Of a DNA stretch of 64,000 nucleotides, positions 22,000 to 33,401 are shown piece by piece. Under the pieces are notes generated by a model, which was not told where the DNA came from, searched no databases, and saw only the letters and a program-made list of their open reading frames with translations. The translations under genes and the position numbers were made by a program. The stretch lies in NCBI GenBank assembly GCA_905221605.1, contig CAJNDS010000120.1, positions 109,501-173,500 on the forward strand, given 5' to 3'. Each line of letters starts with the position of its first letter. The first letter of the stretch is position 1. The DNA comes from Symbiodinium natans. Lineage: Eukaryota; Sar; Dinophyceae; Suessiales; Symbiodiniaceae.

Positions 22000-24900
22000 T
22001 CATAGTAATTCTTTGTATCGCTGTGGCCCCAGGACTTCCTGAAGAAACATCGAGGCATCACAAAAAAGTTCAAAGCCACTCATTCTCAGCTTGGTTGGCA
22101 ACTGACAAACTTGTAGCCAACTCGTACATGCAGTGTCGAGTGTCAGCGTGGCTTTGAAGAAAATGAAGTTCACGAACCACAGCACGACAGCCACCAGGGC
22201 AGTGTAAAGATATACCTTGGCATAGGAGAGGTGCGCATCTGTCTCTGCCTTGCGTAACTTGTTAGCTAGTTGAGCCTACAGAGAGCTAGCAGCTCAGCTC
22301 TTGAGCATGCGGAGCCTGGCAACGTTTTTGATCCCAGCTCAAGAGCCTGGAGGCTGAGGTGAACAGTCCGATGCCATTGTTTCTGCGCATGTCAACTTTG
22401 TAGCCCCGACATCCTCAATGCGCCATAATGCGCCACATTCGTCCCTTGACAGCCCGTTCTACAAATGCACCCTGCCTTGCCATCGATGAGCTCAGCGATC
22501 CTGTGCACTCATCAGAGCATGCTAGGTCACCAAAAGGTGGCTCAGCTAGAACAGCTGCTCCGTAGCTCATAGTAGCTCTGCATTATGAAGATGTACTATT
22601 GCAGCGTTTCAGCCCCCACCAGCATCCCCACATATGGGTTTCGGCTGCTGCGTGTTAGCAGAAGGCGTAATAATCAGGATGTGCCCAGTCTTCCGTCGTT
22701 CCTTTCTTCATCTTCCTTCGCAGAAATCCGGAATTGGAGGAGACCACGCTCGCGATGCTGATGCTTGAGCTGTTGCACTCTTTCTTTGTTCTTGGTTCTT
22801 TCCCTCAAAAACTCCCAACCCCGAACATCCGCAGTGCACTCAACAAAGCCGCTAGCACCGCGACCATCAGGCCCGATAAGTGCATGTACCTCTACTGTAC
22901 ATGCCGTCTTATCTGCCCCTGACCTCGCCTGCACCGCCCCTCCCTTGCCGTGCTGGATGCTACCCATAATCTCCACAATTCCGCAATCATACACATGTCG
23001 CCGTATGCAAAAGAAGCTGCTGCAGTTGAGCGTCGGCGCAACAGGTGCCAACTTGGACTGCACAGACGGCGTCGGGTAGTTGGTGGCCAAATACAGAAGA
23101 CGCTCGATGCTGCGGAAGTAAACCCTGCGCAGTAAGCTTGGCACTTAGGCCTGTCTCAACAACACAATCATAACCGAACACAGCAAAACAGGGATAAGCC
23201 AGCACAGCGCCGCCAGAAAAATCCCCGTCCCCCTCCCAACCAAAGGGATTGCCATGGTTGCTTTGGCCGGGTTGCAGTGCAGCAGCTGTACAGGTCATGA
23301 TGAGGGTGCCGACACTGCGCAGAAGCTTCGCCGACCTCTGGAGAAGACCAGAAACTGCAATCGAGCGGTTTCTCAGACAATGTGAGTGATACTGCTGCAG
23401 CTGGAACACTCGGAGCTTGGGTTAAGCGGCCTCCTGGCCGGGAACATGACAGATGAAAGTGTGGCAATAGATTCTGGTATTTGTGCCGTCTGCAGTTTGG
23501 ATATAGTTTGGATTCTAGTGCCAGTCTCCTCAGCAATACCATCAATCGCCCCGTCTTGCCCAGCACGCAAACGTTGGTCTCGACCTGGAGTGGTCACCCG
23601 TAGGCCAAAAAGTGATGCAAGCTTTCCGGCTTATGGGCCTTGCAAGCATGAATCAAGAGCGGATTGTTTGGGGGAGGCACAGGCTCGGTGACCAAGAAGT
23701 GGTACAAGGAAAGGCTCATGGCTTGTGTCATCATCCACTTGAAGTTGCTCATGCCGGACACTTCCGTGACCACCTGCGCGCAGCGCAAGCAGGTCAATCC
23801 CTTCAGCACCGACTGCAAACCTGTCGCATCGTGCTTTCACATTCCTGGAGGTTCCGCTACGTTCGCCACAGCACTCTCTGACTGTCAAACATTGCCGAGC
23901 TGCCAGCTGCAACACGCCGCCAAGACCTTTGAACCATCCCACGGCGCTTCGTGCATTTGCATATTTGGGGCTGTTCTGAATTAGGGTCCCGTCTAGATGG
24001 AGAGATGGAGACCTGGTAGTATTAGCTTAATGGAGATCGCCAGAAAGTGCCCTCATTACCTTCCTTTGGCTGGACAGCTCCCAAAAGGTTCATAGGGACG
24101 ATATCAGCTTGAGACTCGGACCATCTTGCTCTTTCTCGGTCAGGTACTCGTCGAGCTTCTGCCGCTGCCTCTTCGTGATGGGCAGATCTCAACATGGCTG
24201 CTGGTATCCGTGGTGGCCCCGGTATGATTTGAGTCGACTGGGGCACTGGCTGGTTCTTCTCCTCTTGCATCCACTCCTCGCCTGAAGTACGCTGACAGCA
24301 CTTCTTGAGAAATCACCAGGTCCTCACACCGCCACCTGTATGCTAAAAGCCTATCCCACACAAGATACAAGATGGGACTTGACATGACTTGACCCTTGGA
24401 TGTCCTCTCCGGATCACGCTCTTCATAGGTAAACCAGTACATGACTTTAATAACTGTCTTTGCATCCCCAACTCAAAAATCAAGGCAACTGAATGCAGAA
24501 CATCGCTTTTGTTTGCCTGGCCTTTTTCGGGATGTGTGCGTGTCATGGTCATATATGTGTGTATATCATATGCGCTGACTGTATTATGATGCATGCGTCT
24601 GTGTATGTGAAGGCATGTACTTGTTTCAGGGGGGTGTGTGTGTATGCATGTATCAACATGTTTCTACTGAACAAGCTTGCTCGAGCAACTGCCCTCAACA
24701 GGGTCGGGGTGGCTAGAGGCTGACATGCTAGCAATTATAACTTCTGTTCGCTGAAAAAATGAGTCCTACTTTGCGTTAACCACGATCTGCAATTAAAGTC
24801 AATGAATGCAACTAGTGACTGTTGTTGCAAAATGCCCAATGAAGGTTGTGAGACTTGAAGGGATCTGTGGCCGCATATATACGGGTTGCATTCACTGTGC

Positions 24901-25457
24901 AAGCTGGTGGCGCATCTCTTTGGTCATCTCATCCGTTCGGATGCCTCAAGTCATGGGCGAACGGCTTGGATCCGCTAATTTCCTTGAAACTCACGGGTAG
25001 CAAAGGTAGCAAAGGTAGCTAAGGTAGTGGGCACATCCCAAGTGCCGTCAAAGCAGGATCCCAGCTCCCGGTGCCTGAGCCAAAGGCGCTGAGGTAGGCC
25101 TTCTTGATGGCGGCCTTCGACAGGCTTCAAGAGACGCATTGGGCGATCCCCCATTCGCCTTAAGTTTCTCTATGCTGGTCATGGCGAAGTCTTCCCTCCC
25201 TGGCTTTGTTCTAGGCCTTGGCAGATTCCCAGCCGATGGCGATCCCCAGGCCCACAAAGGGAGACAGCAGAAGCCTGGATGTCGTTTGCTCAACTCTCCC
25301 AGGCTGCGACGTCTGAAGCTGAGATTGGCCCTGAAAACCCGACGCAACCGTCACGAGCTACTCTCGAGGTCGGCATTCAGGCCAAGCTGCAGGTAGGCTG
25401 CCTCCTTGCAGGTGGCCTTCATCCACTTCTCTTGAGCTCCAGGATCTTCGCCTGAGT
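22000..25457 (-). CDS. Multi-exon membrane protein gene (C-terminal part), copy A
   Basis: I assembled ten exons in order on the minus strand with consistent reading phase: 25355-25457, 24995-25074, 24394-24471, 24060-24281, 23681-23820, 23182-23285, 22745-23109, 22316-22413, 22111-22275 and 22000-22038 (stop TGA). Together they give about 463 residues. Good acceptors include GCCCTTACAG, TACTTCAG, CTTCCGCAG, CTCTGTAG and TTTCTTCAG; donors include CCC|GTGAGT and GAAG|GTAATG. The 22276-22315 intron would be only 40 nt with a GC donor and is doubtful, as is the 22745 boundary. Membrane segments: MMTQAMSLSLYHFLVTEP, GIFLAALCWLIPVLL and TALVAVVLWFVNFIFF. Between them lies a soluble stretch with GDAKTVIKVMYWFTYEERDP and a charged helical RERTKNKERVQQLKHQHRER. 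The family is not recognised; a transporter or channel is possible. The N-terminus is not located. Confidence 0.6.
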
Positions 25458-25559
25458 CTGTAAGGGCAGGGCAGAGCGCTGGCCTCCTGGGCCTGATCTG
25501 CAGAGCCAATGTGCGCTTGGTGGTGTTGTCGCTGAAGTTCTGGTCTTCTTCAAGATTCC

Positions 25560-25741
25560 TTGTGCGGTATGTGGCATGCATTAGGGCTCAGCTTATGGCT
25601 GCCGATGATTATCTCAATGGAGGCTAGGGGAGACCAAGGGGTAAAGGCAAAATACAAAACGCGGCACATGTGGAAGCTTAACCAAGCGAGGGTCATTGTT
25701 CCCAGCAGCGCCATCATGATAACAAGGGCCTCTTGCAGGTG
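25560..25741 (-). CDS. Membrane-segment exon candidate upstream of the same gene, copy A
   Basis: After a pyrimidine-rich stretch (GATCTCACCTGCAAG) the minus strand reads EALVIMMALLGTMTLAWLSF, then HMCRVLYFAFTPWSPLASIE and IIIGSHKLSPN, a clear hydrophobic helix followed by a short loop. The frame stops with TGA after HIPHKES. I could not find a GT donor in a phase matching the next exon at 25457, so an intermediate exon or a non-GT donor is needed. It is probably the 5'-ward continuation of the membrane-protein gene. Confidence 0.4.
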
Positions 25742-26390
25742 AGATCACAAAAAAGGGAAAAAGCTGAACCACGCGAACTCCTCACAACTTGGGCAGGATC
25801 AGTGCTATGATGTGCCATGCCATTATTAGATGATCTGTCATAATGAATGCTTCGCTGGCGACCCGGACCTTCTGCTCGACATTTCTGTACCTTGAAGCAG
25901 TGCTTAGGGCTTAAGACTTAATGCCGAGGGTGTGATCTCATCACTTCCTCACCACTTCAGGGCACTTTATGTGAGCTCCAAGCAAAGAAGCTTGATATTC
26001 TTGACAGCAGAGCATGGCTTGGAATCGCCAAGATGCAAAGTACTGACCGTCCACTTTGTGCCCGCGATGAAGCCTTGGAACTCAAAGACTGCTGCCGGAT
26101 CTTGCCCCGAGTTCGCTGGGTGTTCGCAGAAACAGAGTCACCGAGCGCTCACTCAGCCCAAGCCAAGAAGCAGCAGCAGTTGTTCTTGCATTTCAGCGTA
26201 CACATCTTGTGCTCTTGACACAGCGGATCCTGGGTTCTCGTTGCACAGAGGCCAATTTCACTGCTTGATAGCGATTTGGGTGTGGTCTGAGATCCCACAC
26301 ATCCCAAACATCTGTACGAAGGACCTTTATGTACTATTTGGCAATCCTCTTTGTTTTGTTTATATTGTAAGGTCTCGGAAATAAGCGCGC
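25742..26390. other. Unique flank between gene and satellite
   Basis: About 650 bases of ordinary composition separate the last membrane-protein exon candidate from the AT-rich satellite. The 150-codon plus-strand frame at 25932-26384 has no recognisable feature. The 5' exons or promoter of the minus-strand gene may lie here. Confidence 0.4.
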
Positions 26391-29300
26391 TATTTCTTTT
26401 AAAGAATTTATGGAATTTAAACGCTTTAAATTCCTTAAATTGGAACTAGGGCCGGTATTTCTTTTTTAAGGAATTTAAGGAATTTAAAAGGCTTAAATTC
26501 CTTAAATTCCTTAAATTGGAAATAGGGCCGGTATTTCTTTTTTAAGGAATTTAAGGAATTTAAAGGGCTTAAATTCCTTAAATTCCTTAAATTGGAAATA
26601 GGGCCGGTATTTCTTTTTTAAGGAAATTAAAGAATTTAAGGAATTTATAAAATTTAAATTGGGTGGCCTGGGTTTTGAAATAGGGGCCGCCGATTTAAAT
26701 TTTATAAATCTATTAAATTCTTTAAATTCCTTAAATTGGAAATAGGGCCGGTATTTCTTTTTTAAAGAATTTAAGGAATTTAAAGGGCTTAAATTCCTTA
26801 AATTGGAAATAGGGCCGGTATTTCTTTTTTAAAGAATTTAAGGAATTTCAAGGGCTTAAATTCCTTAAATTCCTTAAATTGGAAATAGGGCCGGTATTTC
26901 TTTTTTAAGGAATTTAAGGAATTTAAAGGGCTTAAATTCCTTAAATTCCTTAAATTAGAAATAGGGCCGGTATTTCTTTTTTAAGGAATTTAAGGAATTT
27001 AAAGGGCTTAAATTCCTTAAATTCCTTAAATTGGAAATAGGGCCGGTATTTCTTTTTTAAGGAATTTAAAGAATTTAAGGAATTTATAAAATTTAAATTG
27101 GGTGGCCTGGGTTTTGAAATAGGGGCCGCCGATTTAAATTTTATAAATCCTTTAAATTCCTTAAATTCCTTAAATCGGAAATAGGGCCGGCATTTCTTTT
27201 TTAAGGAATGTAAGGAATTTAAAGTGCTTAAATTCCTTAAATTCCTTAAATTGGAAATAGGGCCGGTATTTCTTTTTTAAGGAATTTAAGGAATTTAAAG
27301 GGCTTAAATTCCTTAAATTCCTTAAATTAGAAATAGGGCCGGTATTTCTTTTTTAAGGAATTTAAGGAATTTATAAAATTTAAATTGGGGGCCTGGGTTT
27401 TGAAATAGGGGCCGCCGATTTAAATTTTATAAATCCTTTAAATTCTTTTAAATTCCTTAAATTGGAAATAAGGCCGGTATTTCTTTTTTAAAGAATTTAA
27501 GGAATTTAAAGGGCTTAAATTCCTTAAATTCCTTAAATTGGAAATAGGGCCGGTATTTCTTTTTTAAGGAATTTAAGGAATTTAAAGGGCTTAAATTCCT
27601 TAAATTCCTTAAATTGGAAATAGGGCCGGTATTTCTTTTTTAAGGAATTTAAAGAAGTTAAGGAAGTTATCAAATTTAAATTGGGGGGCCTGGGTTTTGA
27701 CATAGGGGCCGCCGATTTAAATTTTATAAATCCTTTAAATTCTTTCAATTCCTTAAATTGGAAATAAGGCCGGTATTTCTTTTTTAAAGAATTTAAGGAA
27801 TTTAAAGGGCGTAAATTCCTTAAATTCCTTAAATTGGAAATAGGGCCGGTATTTCTTTTTTAAGGAATTTAAGGAATTTAAAGGGCTTAAATTCCCTAAA
27901 TTCCTTAAATTGGAAATAGGGCCGGTATTTCTTTTTTAAGGAATTTAAAGAATTTAAGGAATTTATAAAATTTAAATTGGGTGGCCTGGGTTTTGAAATA
28001 GGGGCCGCCGATTTAAATTTTATAAATCCTTTAAATTCCTTAAATTCCTTAAATTGGAAATAGGGCCGGCATTTCTTTTTTAAGGAATTTAAGGAATTTA
28101 AAGGGCTTAAATTCCTTAAATTCCTTAAATTGGAAATAGGGCCGGTATTTCTTTTTTAAGGAATTTAAAGAATTTAAGGAATCTTAAAAAATTTAAATTG
28201 GGTGGCCTGGGTTTTGAAATAGGGGCCGCCGATTTAAATTTTATAAATCCTTTAAATTCCTTAAATTCCTTAAATTGGAAATAGGGCCGGCATTTCTTTT
28301 TTAAGGAATTTAAGGAATTTAAAGGGCTTAAATTCCTTAAATTCCTTAAATTGGAAATAGGGCCGGTATTTCTTTTTTAAGGAATTTAAGGAATTTAAAG
28401 GGCCTAAATTCCTTAAATTCCTTAAATTGGAAATAGGGCCGGCATTTCTTTTTTAAGGATTTTAAAGAATTTAAGGAATTTATAAAATTTAAATTGGGTG
28501 GCCTGGGTTTTGAAATAGGGGCCGCCGATTTAAATTTTATAAATCCTTTAAATTTTTTAAATTCCTTAAATTGGAAATAAGGCCGGTATTTCTTTTTTAA
28601 AGAATTTAAGGGATTTAAAGGGCGTAAATTCCTTAAATTCCTTAAATTCCTTAAATTGGACATAGGGCCGGTATTTAGTTTTAAAGAATTTAAAGAATTT
28701 AAGGAATTTATAAAATTTAAACTGGGTGGCCTGGGTTTTGAAATAGGGGCCGCCGATTTAAATTTTATAAATCCTTTAAATTCCTTAAATTCCTTAAATT
28801 GGAAATAGGGCCGGCATTTCTTTTTTAAGGAATTTAAGGAATTTAAAGGGCTTAAATTCCTTAAATTCCTGAAGTTGGAAATAGGGCCGGTATTTCTTTT
28901 TTAAGGAATTTAAGGAATTTAAAGGGCTTAAATTCCTTAAGTTCCTTAAATTGGAAATAGGGCCGGCATTTCTTTTTTAAGGAATTTAAGGAATTTAAAG
29001 GGCTTAAATTCCTTAAATTCCTTAAATTCCTTAAATTGGAAATAGGGCCGGCATTTCTTTTTTAAGGAATTTAAGGAATTTAAAGGGCTTAAATTCCTTA
29101 AATTCCTTAAATTGGAAATAGGGCCGGTATTTCTTTTTTAAGGAATTTAAAGAATTTATGGAATTTATAAAATTTAAATTGGGTGGCCTGGGTTTTGAAA
29201 TAGGGGCCGCCGATTTAAATTTTATAAATCCTTTAAATTCTTTAAATTCCTTAAATTGGAAATAAGGCCGGTATTTCTTTTTTAAAGAATTTAAGGAATT

Positions 29301-29900
29301 TAAAGGGCTTAAATTCCTTAAATTCCTTAAATTCCTTAAATTGGAAATAGGGCCGGTATTTCTTTTTTAAGGAATTTAAGGAATTTAAAGGGCTTAAATT
29401 CCTTAAATTCCTTAAATTGGAAATAGGGCCGGTATTTCTTTTTTAAGGAATTTAAAGAATTTAAGGAATTTATAAAATTTAAATTGGGTGGCCTGGGTTT
29501 TGAAATAGGGGCCGCCGATTTAAATTTTATAAATCCTTTAAATTCCTTAAATTCCTTAAATTCCTTAAATTGGAAATAGGGCCGGCATTTCTTTTTTAAG
29601 GAATTTAAGGAATTTACAGGGCTTAAATTCCTTAAATTCCTTAAATTGGAAATAGGGCCGGTATTTCTTTTTTAAGGAATTTATGGAATTTAAAGGGCTT
29701 AAATTCCTTAAATTCCTTAAATTGGAAATAGGGCCGGTATTTCTTTTTTAAGGAATTTAAGGAATTTAAAGGGCTTAAATTCCTTAAATTCCTTAAATTG
29801 GAAATAGGGCCGGTATTTCTTTTTTAAGGAATTTAAAGAATTTAAGGAATTTATAAAATTTAAATTGGGGGGCCTGGGTTTTGAAATAGGGGCCGCCGAT
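26391..29900. repeat. AT-rich hairpin satellite, copy A
   Basis: A tandem array with a basic unit of about 76 bp (spacing of the GGGCCGGTATTTC motif: 26451, 26527, 26603). Each unit is an inverted repeat: AAGGAATTTAAGGAATTTAA, a GGGC centre, then TTAAATTCCTTAAATTCCTT. About eleven times a second unit replaces it, with GGCCTGGGTTTTGAAATAGG and GGCCGCCG at the centre and arms AATTTATAAAATTTAAA / TTTAAATTTTATAAAT. This gives a higher-order pattern with intervals of roughly 225-460 bp. Both unit types could extrude as cruciforms. Confidence 0.93.
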
Positions 29901-30715
29901 TAAAAAGGCTTTTTTTAATTTCAAAACCACCTTAAATTCCTACATACCTAATTTAGGAATTTAAGGAATTTAAGATTTTTTTTTTATGTAAAAAGGGCTT
30001 CTTTAAATTTTTAAAAAAACCTTAAATTCCTTAATACCTAATTTAGGAATGTAAGGAATTTAAGGAATTTAAGGAATTTAAGGTTTTTTTAAAATTTTAA
30101 AACGGGCCGGCCCAACAATTTTATTTACCCAATTTAAGAATTTAAGGAATTTAAGGAATTTAAGGAATTTAAGGTTTTTTTTAATCTAAAAGGGCGTTTT
30201 TGGATTTAAAAAAAAAAAAACCTTAAATTCCTAAATACCTAATTGAGGAATTTAAGGAATTTAAGATTGTTTTAAAATTTACAAAGGCCTTTTTTAAATT
30301 TTAAAAATACCTTAAATTCCTTATTCTTTAAACTCCTAAATACATAATTTAAGAATTTAAGGAATTTAAGGCTTTTTTAAAATTTAAAAAAGGGCCTGCC
30401 CAACAATTTTATTTACCCAATTTAAGAATTTCAGGAATTTAAGGACTTTAAGGTTTTTTTGAAATTGAAAAATGCCTTTTTTTAACTTTAAGAAAACCTT
30501 AAATTCCTTAAATTCTTTAAACTCCTAAATACCTAATTTAAGAATATAAGGAATTTAAGGAATTTAAGGTTTCTTTTTGTAAAATTTAAAAAAGGGCCTA
30601 CCAAAAAAATATTTACCCAATTTAAGAATTTAAGGAATTTAAGGAATTTATGGAATTTAAGGTTGAAAGCCCGGGCCTTCTAGATTTTAGGAGTTTTAAG
30701 GTTTTGTTCATATTT
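29901..30715. repeat. Diverged AT-rich palindromic repeats, copy A
   Basis: Units of roughly 100 bp with a palindromic core CCTTAAATTCCTAAATACC / TTTAGGAATTTAAGG, separated by T-rich and A-rich tracts and short GGGC(C) islands. It shares the AAGGAATTT word with the 76-bp satellite and looks like its older, eroded edge. Confidence 0.8.
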
Positions 30716-30739
30716 AAAAGGTGGGGAGGCCCAGCGCCT

Positions 30740-31915
30740 TCCCCCTAAATCCTTAAACCCTATACCCTAAGCCCCTAAGCGCCTAAGGGCCTCACCCCTA
30801 AACCCTTAAGCCCTAAACCCTACGCTCCTAAGCTCCGAACAACCTCCCCCCTAAATCCTCAAACCCTAAGCTCCAAAGCTCCTAAGCTCCTCAACGTCTA
30901 CCCCCTAAACCCTAAACCCTAAGCTCCTGAGGTCCTAAGCGCCTAAGGGCCTACCCCCTAAATCCTCAAACCCTAAGCTCCAAAGCTCCTAAGCTCCTCA
31001 ACGTCTGACCCCTGAACCCTAAACCCTAAGCTCCTGAGGTCCTAAGCGCCTAAGGGCCTACCCCCTAAATCCTCAAACCCTAAGCTCCAAAGCTCCTAAG
31101 CTCCTCAACGTCTACCCCCTAAACCCTAAACCCTAAGCTCCTGAGGTCCTAAGCGCCTAAGGGCCTACCCCCTAAATCCTCAAACCCTAAGCTCCAAAGC
31201 TCCTAAGCTCCTCAACGTCTACCCCCTAAACCCTAAACCCTAAGCTCCTGAGGTCCTAAGCGCCTAAGGGCCTACCCCCTAAATCCTCAAACCCTAAGCT
31301 CCAAAGCTCCTAAGCTCCTCAACGTCTACCCCCTAAACCCTAAACCCTAAACCCTAAGCTCCTGAGGTCCTAAGCGCCTAAGTGCCTACCCCCTAAATCC
31401 TCAAACCCTAAGCTCCAAAGCTCCTAAGCTCCTCAATGTCTACCCCCTAAACCCTAAACCCTAAACCCTAAGCTCCTGAGGTCCTAAGCGCCTAAGTGCC
31501 TACCCCCTAAATCCTCAAACCCTAAGCTCCAAAGCTCCTAAGCTCCTCAACGTCTACCCCCTAAACCCTAAACCCTAAACCCTAAGCTCCTGAGGTCCTA
31601 AGCGCCTAAGTGCCTACCCCCTAAATCCTCAACCCCTAAGCTCCAAAGCTCCTAAGCTCCTCAACGTCCACCCCCTAAACCCTTAAACCCTAAACCCTGA
31701 GCTCCTGAGGTCCTAAGCGCCTAAGTGCCTACCCGCTAAATCCCTAAACCCTCCAAAGCTCCTAAGCTCCGAAGCGCCTAAGCGCCTACCCCCCAAACCC
31801 TTAAGCCTTAAATCAAACCCTAAACCCTAAACCCTAAGCTCCTAGGCTCCGAAATCCCTAAACCTGCACCCTAAGCTCCTAAGCGCCTCAGCGCCTACCC
31901 CCTAAACCCTGAGAC
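30740..31915 (+). repeat. Telomere-like compound satellite, 107/114-bp unit, copy A
   Basis: The unit alternates runs of CCCTAAA-type heptamers with a GCTCCTAAGCTCC block and CCTGAGGTCCTAAGCGCC. The CTCCAAAGCTCC motif recurs at 30978, 31085 and 31192, a 107-bp period. Later units gain one extra CCCTAAA and become 114 bp. I count eight AACGTCTA-type landmarks here against nine in copy B. The edges decay into irregular CCTAAGC repeats. Confidence 0.92.
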
Positions 31916-31984
31916 CCCGGGGCCCCTTTTAAATTTTAAAAATCCTTGCCTTCTTCTTTGCTGAAATTTTCTAGGTTTTAAGGA

Positions 31985-32350
31985 TTTAAAATTTAAAAGG
32001 AGCTTTCGTTTGAGGTTGAGGGCACGCTAGGGCTGACAAAAATCCTTTGCTAGGGTTTACAAAAAACACTTTCGCTTACACGTGTTTTTTAAAAATACTT
32101 TCGTTTTTGAGGGTGGTGGCACACCAAGGTTTACAAGAATCCTTTCGTTTTTGAAGTTCAGGACACACTAGGGTTTACACAAAAACTGTCGTTTTGACGT
32201 TGCCGGCGCAGCTGGTTGATAAACAAGCCTTTCGTTGTTGATGTTGAGGACATATCAAGGTTCAAATCGAACCTTTCGTTAAAAGATGATGGCGCTTTAA
32301 GGTTTTGCAAAACAACAACTTTCGTTAACGTTGTTGCAGTCTTACGTTTT
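31985..32350. repeat. Degenerate CTTTCGTT repeat, copy A
   Basis: The word CTTTCGTT recurs about seven times at 45-65 bp spacing, usually followed by a TTGA(A/G)GTT-type stretch and then GGTTTACA. The divergence is high, so this is an old tandem repeat rather than an active array. It recurs at 44405-44770. The following 300 bases to 32638 are AT-rich, with nothing recognised. Confidence 0.65.
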
Positions 32351-32638
32351 TCAATACTTTAAGATATTTACCAGGCTGCAAGAAGAGCTTTTTTTGTAAA
32401 TCCATAATATGATTGAGGTCTTAGGTCTCCACTCTAGATTTTAATGTTTTGCAGTAACCATAACTAAAACTGTTTGCATCGTTCAAATACAGTGATGTTT
32501 GCCCAATGTTCATATCTTGAGCCTCCCAAATATTATGAAAAAATGAATGCCTGAATTCAATTATTCAAAATGTTTAAATTATGGGTCCTCTAAAAGACTT
32601 AACACCCTTTAAATAGCTCAGTGTGGTTCGTTTATTCA

Positions 32639-32845
32639 TCGCATCTCTCTCCCTCTCTTTCTCTTTCACTCTCGCTTTCTCTCTCTCTCTCTCTCTCTTC
32701 TCTTTGTCTCTATCTCTCCCTCTCTCTCTCTCTCCCTCTCTGCCTCCTTCCTTCCTTCCCCCTTCCTTCCTTCCTTCCTTCCTTCCATTCCTTTCTCTTC
32801 CCCTCTTCCTGCTTCTTGTTCTTTCCTCTTCCCTCCTCGCCCCTC
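32639..32845 (+). repeat. CT and CCTT microsatellites, copy A
   Basis: (CT)n with interruptions, then (TTCC)n at about 32746-32790, then CTTCCTCTTCC-type sequence. Frames across it on either strand are compositional. Confidence 0.92.
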
Positions 32846-32894
32846 CCGTTTTTAACTTGCCATTCAACAAGGAATAAAAGAAGAAAGTCAAGGA

Positions 32895-33301
32895 TAATGT
32901 TAACACCAGGAACATGACACATTTTCCGCGAAATCTGTGTCAGTAGAGCTGTGCTAACACATTTTCTGCAGAATATGTGTCACTAGAGTTGTGTTAACAC
33001 CAACAGCATGACACATTTTCCGTAAAATATGTGTCAGTAGAGCTGTGCTAACACCAAAAACATGACACATTTCCCGCAGAATATGTGTCACTCGAGTTGT
33101 GTTAACACCATAAATATGACACATCTACTGCAGAATATGTGTCGCCAGAGTTGTGTTAACACCAAAAGCATGACATATTTTCCGCAACATATGTGTCAGT
33201 GGAGCTGTGCTAGCACCAAAAACGTGATTTCCGCGGAATATGTGTCACCAGAGTTGCGTTAAAACCAAAAACATGACACGTTTTTTGCAAAATATGTGTC
33301 C
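32895..33301. repeat. 54-bp tandem repeat with two dyads, copy A (cut by gap)
   Basis: The unit contains TGACACAT...ATGTGTCA (arms 8 bp, spacer about 12) and the palindrome GTGTTAACAC. The TGACACAT/TGACATAT starts at 33009, 33063, 33117 and 33171 give a 54-bp period. Alternate units differ at fixed sites (AGAGTTGTGTTAACACC versus AGAGCTGTGCTAACACC), suggesting a 108-bp higher-order dimer. The array is interrupted by the N run; the uninterrupted version is at 45.3-46.0 kb. Confidence 0.9.
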
Positions 33302-33401
33302 NNNNNNNNNNNNNNNNNNNNNNNNNNNNNNNNNNNNNNNNNNNNNNNNNNNNNNNNNNNNNNNNNNNNNNNNNNNNNNNNNNNNNNNNNNNNNNNNNNN
33401 N
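33302..33401. other. Assembly gap, exactly 100 N
   Basis: A run of exactly 100 N, the conventional placeholder for a scaffold gap of unknown size. It separates the right end of copy A from the left end of copy B. Any reading frame across it is meaningless. Confidence 0.99.

Larger units (their letters stand above)
21146..33301. repeat. 12.2-kb segment, copy A (repeated after the gap)
   Basis: From 21146 to the gap edge this sequence is repeated from 33402 onward at an offset of 12256 bases. All open reading frames I compared in the unique part (21.2-26.4 kb) have identical translations in both copies. Differences appear only in the satellites: a substitution at 29159, an 11-bp length difference near 29310, one satellite unit fewer than copy B near 31 kb, and small deletions near 32.9 kb. 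Copy A is cut by the N run. Confidence 0.95.

Noticed and set aside
21815-22079. RERERE and SLSLSL frames
   Set aside because: They derive from the GA microsatellite.
22674-23144. 156-codon minus-strand ORF as a complete gene
   Set aside because: Most of it is coding, but its 5' part lies in an intron and its stop is probably downstream of a donor; it fits better as one exon of the larger gene.
26391-28663. Minus-strand ORFs rich in NLR/FKEF repeats (27533-27748, 28346-28663)
   Set aside because: They are translations of the AT-rich satellite and recur with it in copy B.
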